DNA of 64,000 nucleotides from the NCBI RefSeq assembly GCF_001940455.1, contig NZ_MKQR01000026.1:317577-381576 (forward strand), read 5' to 3'. Made by a program: the position numbers and the translations under genes. The notes beneath the pieces are model-generated. The model was not told the DNA's origin, searched no databases, and was given only the letters and a program-made list of their open reading frames with translations. The stretch comes from Actinokineospora bangkokensis (GTDB lineage Bacteria; Actinomycetota; Actinomycetes; Mycobacteriales; Pseudonocardiaceae). This document shows, piece by piece, positions 56,062 to 64,000 of this stretch; the stretch's first letter is position 1; every line of letters begins with the position of its first letter.

Positions 56062-56091
56062 AAGATACCTCGCCGCGATCCGGGGGGTCAA
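56062..56091 (-). promoter_or_regulatory. rpsL (str operon) promoter
   Basis: On the minus strand, TTGACC (56091-56086), an 18-base spacer and TATCTT (56067-56062). The flanks GTTTTGACCCCC and GGTATCTT are the same as in the rplM promoter. This gives a leader of about 270 bases before rpsL. Confidence 0.8.
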
Positions 56092-56167
56092 AACGGGGTC
56101 CCCCTACACCCGCCGCGCGGCCCCGGCGCCCGCGTCCCAGGTGGTGTCGCCGTGTCGTGCAACACAA

Positions 56168-56199
56168 ACCCCCGCCGGGGTATTCCCACCGGCGGGGGT
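56168..56199 (-). terminator. Terminator of the M15 carboxypeptidase gene
   Basis: An 11-bp stem (56168-56178 with 56189-56199) and a 10-base loop begin 26 bases after the stop. The minus strand continues TTTGTGTT, the best T-rich tail among the terminators in the window. Confidence 0.75.
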
Positions 56200-56225
56200 C
56201 GTGTGCAGGGGCGCGGGACGGGGTG

Positions 56226-56960
56226 TCAGATCCCGCAGCTGGGCGCCGACCAGAACCGGCCGGAGCGGTTGGCCACGTGGGTGTGGTCGTTGTGGTCGGG
56301 GTAGCCGGGGCCGAGGATCTCGTTGAAGCCGTGGTTGCGCGCCTGCTGGGCCAGCTTGCAGAAGCCGATCGTGCCCGCGCCCAGGTCAGCGGCGTCGCCG
56401 TAGAGGTGGCGGCTGCCCGCGGCACCGCCGACGGCGTTGTTGCACGCCACGCTGCGGAAGCCGCCGTTGACCACGATCGGCCGGTCGCCCAGGGCGTGCC
56501 GCATGGCCTGGAGCTTCCACATCGTCACCAGCGCGTTCGACTTCGCCGTGGCCGCGGACACCGCACCGCCGGACCAGTCGCCGTTGCACCGGTTGAGCTC
56601 GGCGTAGCTGAAGTTCACCGGGGTGCAGTCGGAGTCCTCCAGCGACGACAGCTTGCTGAAGGTGGCCGCACCCGCGACGCCGTCCGCGGCGAGGCCGTAG
56701 GCCTGCTGGAAGCGGGTGACGGCGGCCTTGGTGCCCGCCCCGAACTGGCCGTCGATCGCCAGCACGGCGCCGTAGCCGGGGTAGCCGGAGACGCGGATCT
56801 GGAGCTGGCGGACGTCCTCCCCGGAGGCGCCCTGGGACAGGGTGCGGGAGAAGCCGTAGCAGGACGCCGCGGACGCGGGCGCGGCGCTGAGGGTGATGGT
56901 CGTCAGGACGGTGGCGGCGAGCAGGGGCAGGACCGCCAGGAGCTTGGCGAGTCGCTTCAC
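56226..56960 (-). CDS. Secreted zinc D-Ala-D-Ala carboxypeptidase (M15) with peptidoglycan-binding domain
   Basis: A 244-residue exported cell-wall hydrolase similar in layout to the Streptomyces albus G enzyme. Signal peptide 1-32 (APASAAS), peptidoglycan-binding domain about 40-105 (EDVRQLQIRVSGYPGYG ... IDGQFGAGTKAAVTRFQ), then the M15 domain with zinc ligands H185 and D192 in SRHLYGDAADLG and H228 in DHNDHTHV. Several Cys suggest disulfides. GTG at 56960 has GGAGG 6 bases upstream; a longer start would add Arg-rich read-through. It stands alone between the rpoBC and str operons with its own promoter and terminator. Confidence 0.9.
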   Translation of the reverse strand: MKRLAKLLAVLPLLAATVLTTITLSAAPASAASCYGFSRTLSQGASGEDVRQLQIRVSGYPGYGAVLAIDGQFGAGTKAAVTRFQQAYGLAADGVAGAATFSKLSSLEDSDCTPVNFSYAELNRCNGDWSGGAVSAATAKSNALVTMWKLQAMRHALGDRPIVVNGGFRSVACNNAVGGAAGSRHLYGDAADLGAGTIGFCKLAQQARNHGFNEILGPGYPDHNDHTHVANRSGRFWSAPSCGI

Positions 56961-56994
56961 AGAGCACCTCCGTTGGGAAGGGGAGACACCCCGG

Positions 56995-57023
56995 ATCCTG
57001 GCGGCGCGCCACCGGCCGGTCAA
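56995..57023 (-). promoter_or_regulatory. Promoter of the M15 carboxypeptidase gene
   Basis: TTGACC (57023-57018 on the minus strand), a 17-base spacer and CAGGAT (57000-56995). The -35 is strong and the -10 moderate. The predicted leader of about 28 bases carries GGAGG. Confidence 0.45.
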
Positions 57024-57276
57024 CGATTCACGGACCGAATAGGGGGTGGGTGGAGGTTGCCCTGAACGGGTGCCCGCCGAATGCGCGGCACTCCCATTGC
57101 ACCCCTTCTCCGAAAGCCCGTGGAGAACCGGCGACGTGGCCCGCAGCTATTCGGGACGCGGGCAATCCGAATTTGTCTCGCCTACGCCGGAGGAGGTCAC
57201 GGACTTCGCATTGTGCTCCGCCGCACGGGGATCGGGTAATGCGCAAAGGTTTTCGTTCACGGCTTCGCACACGGGA

Positions 57277-57307
57277 AGGCCCCGCACACCAGTGGCGTGC
57301 GGGGCCT
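57277..57307 (-). terminator. Second hairpin downstream of rpoC
   Basis: A perfect 11-bp stem (57277-57287 with 57297-57307, AGGCCCCGCAC/GTGCGGGGCCT) with a 9-base loop lies about 120 bases after the rpoC stop. It looks like a back-up terminator for the highly expressed rpoBC unit. Confidence 0.5.
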
Positions 57308-57377
57308 CTCCTGGGCCGTGTGAACACCCCGTCGGTCCAGTTCTCCGCTGCTCCGGACGTCGTTTCCCCCGGCAAAG

Positions 57378-57414
57378 GGAAAGCCCCCCGGCACAGCGTG
57401 CCGGGGGGCTTTCC
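57378..57414 (-). terminator. rpoBC terminator
   Basis: A perfect 17-bp stem (57378-57394 with 57398-57414) with a 3-base loop starts 15 bases after the rpoC stop; the minus strand ends the stem in CTTTCC and continues CTTTGCC. Confidence 0.85.
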
Positions 57415-57429
57415 TCGCTACCGAGCAGA

Positions 57430-61329
<3,900 letters not shown>

Positions 61330-61380
61330 GTCTGGTCTTCTCCCCTTCTTGGTTACAGCTCAGATAAGAGGGCCAGCGGG

Positions 61381-61407
61381 CCGGGGGGCGGTGTGCCCGC
61401 CCCCCGG
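61381..61407 (-). promoter_or_regulatory. Hairpin between rpoB and rpoC
   Basis: A perfect 11-bp stem (61381-61391 with 61397-61407) with a 5-base loop starts 8 bases after the rpoB stop. It may be an RNA-processing or partial attenuation element within the rpoBC message. Confidence 0.45.
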
Positions 61408-61415
61408 CGGCGAGG

Positions 61416-64000
<2,585 letters not shown>

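Larger units (their letters stand above)
55783..56225. other. Intergenic region upstream of rpsL
   Basis: This 443-base gap holds the rpsL leader (about 55783-56055), the rpsL promoter (56062-56091) and the terminator of the upstream carboxypeptidase gene (56168-56199). The leader is GC-rich and contains GACCCATGTCGGGTCGG-type short inverted repeats near 56025-56045 but no gene. Confidence 0.6.
56961..57429. other. Intergenic region between rpoC and the M15 gene
   Basis: This 469-base gap contains two terminator-like hairpins after rpoC (57378-57414 and 57277-57307) and the promoter of the M15 gene (56995-57023). The AT-richer part 57140-57270 has no gene and no obvious structure. Confidence 0.55.

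Overview
The window is GC-rich chromosomal DNA (roughly 70% G+C or more by eye) with GTG starts, ATGA/GTGA stop-start overlaps and dense ribosomal protein operons. Gene content and order match Actinobacteria. The nearest familiar layout is the M. tuberculosis stretch glmS - glmM - rpsI - rplM - ESX-4 - truA - rplQ - rpoA, continuing into the spc, S10, str and rpoBC clusters. Long Gly/Pro-rich secreted proteins, EspC-like/PPE-like pairs and the extra genes around the secretion locus suggest a Pseudonocardiales-type actinomycete; the genus cannot be fixed from the window.

Left end (3-12684): nnr (NAD(P)H-hydrate repair) and glmS, a divergent alpha/beta hydrolase, then two tandem paralogous three-gene cassettes (4252-7189 and 7333-10522), then glmM. 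Each cassette encodes a small EspC-like helical protein, a 750-800 residue WXG-domain protein with two beta-type repeats and a Gly/Met-rich tail, and a small acidic helical protein. The genes overlap by 1-4 bases. glmS and glmM on either side belong to UDP-GlcNAc synthesis.

Middle (12082-30641): rpsI-rplM, then an ESX-4-type type VII secretion locus. It holds two WXG100 proteins, a 170-residue acidic protein, an Hsp70-like/TIGR03931-type membrane protein, eccC, an eight-helix membrane protein, divergent eccD-mycP, a third EspC-like/WXG effector pair, eccB, and divergent eccE plus a 243-residue protein of unknown function. EccB, EccC, EccD and EccE would form the inner-membrane channel and MycP the membrane-anchored protease. 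The small WXG100/EspC-like proteins and their large partners are the likely cargo; four of the five small ones carry the YxxxD/E export motif.

Right part (30638-64000): almost everything is on the minus strand. Read in transcription order from high coordinates: rpoB (5' end outside the window) - rpoC; an M15 D-Ala-D-Ala carboxypeptidase-like gene; rpsL - rpsG - fusA - tuf; the S10 operon rpsJ to rpsQ; the spc operon rplN to rplO; a plus-strand secreted 5'-nucleotidase between rplO and secY; secY - adk - map; infA - rpmJ - rpsM - a 60-codon unknown ORF - rpsK - rpsD - rpoA - rplQ - truA - a DUF3592-like membrane protein. Strong hairpins end most units. Very similar TTGACC/TATCTT promoters precede rpsL and rplM.

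No tRNA, rRNA, CRISPR array, insertion sequence or phage gene was seen. The main novelty candidates are the paired effector cassettes with their shared beta-repeat, the added membrane and unknown proteins in the ESX-4 locus, the 60-codon ORF inside the alpha operon, the apparent CTG start plus hairpin at truA, and unusual residues in the rifampicin region of RpoB.
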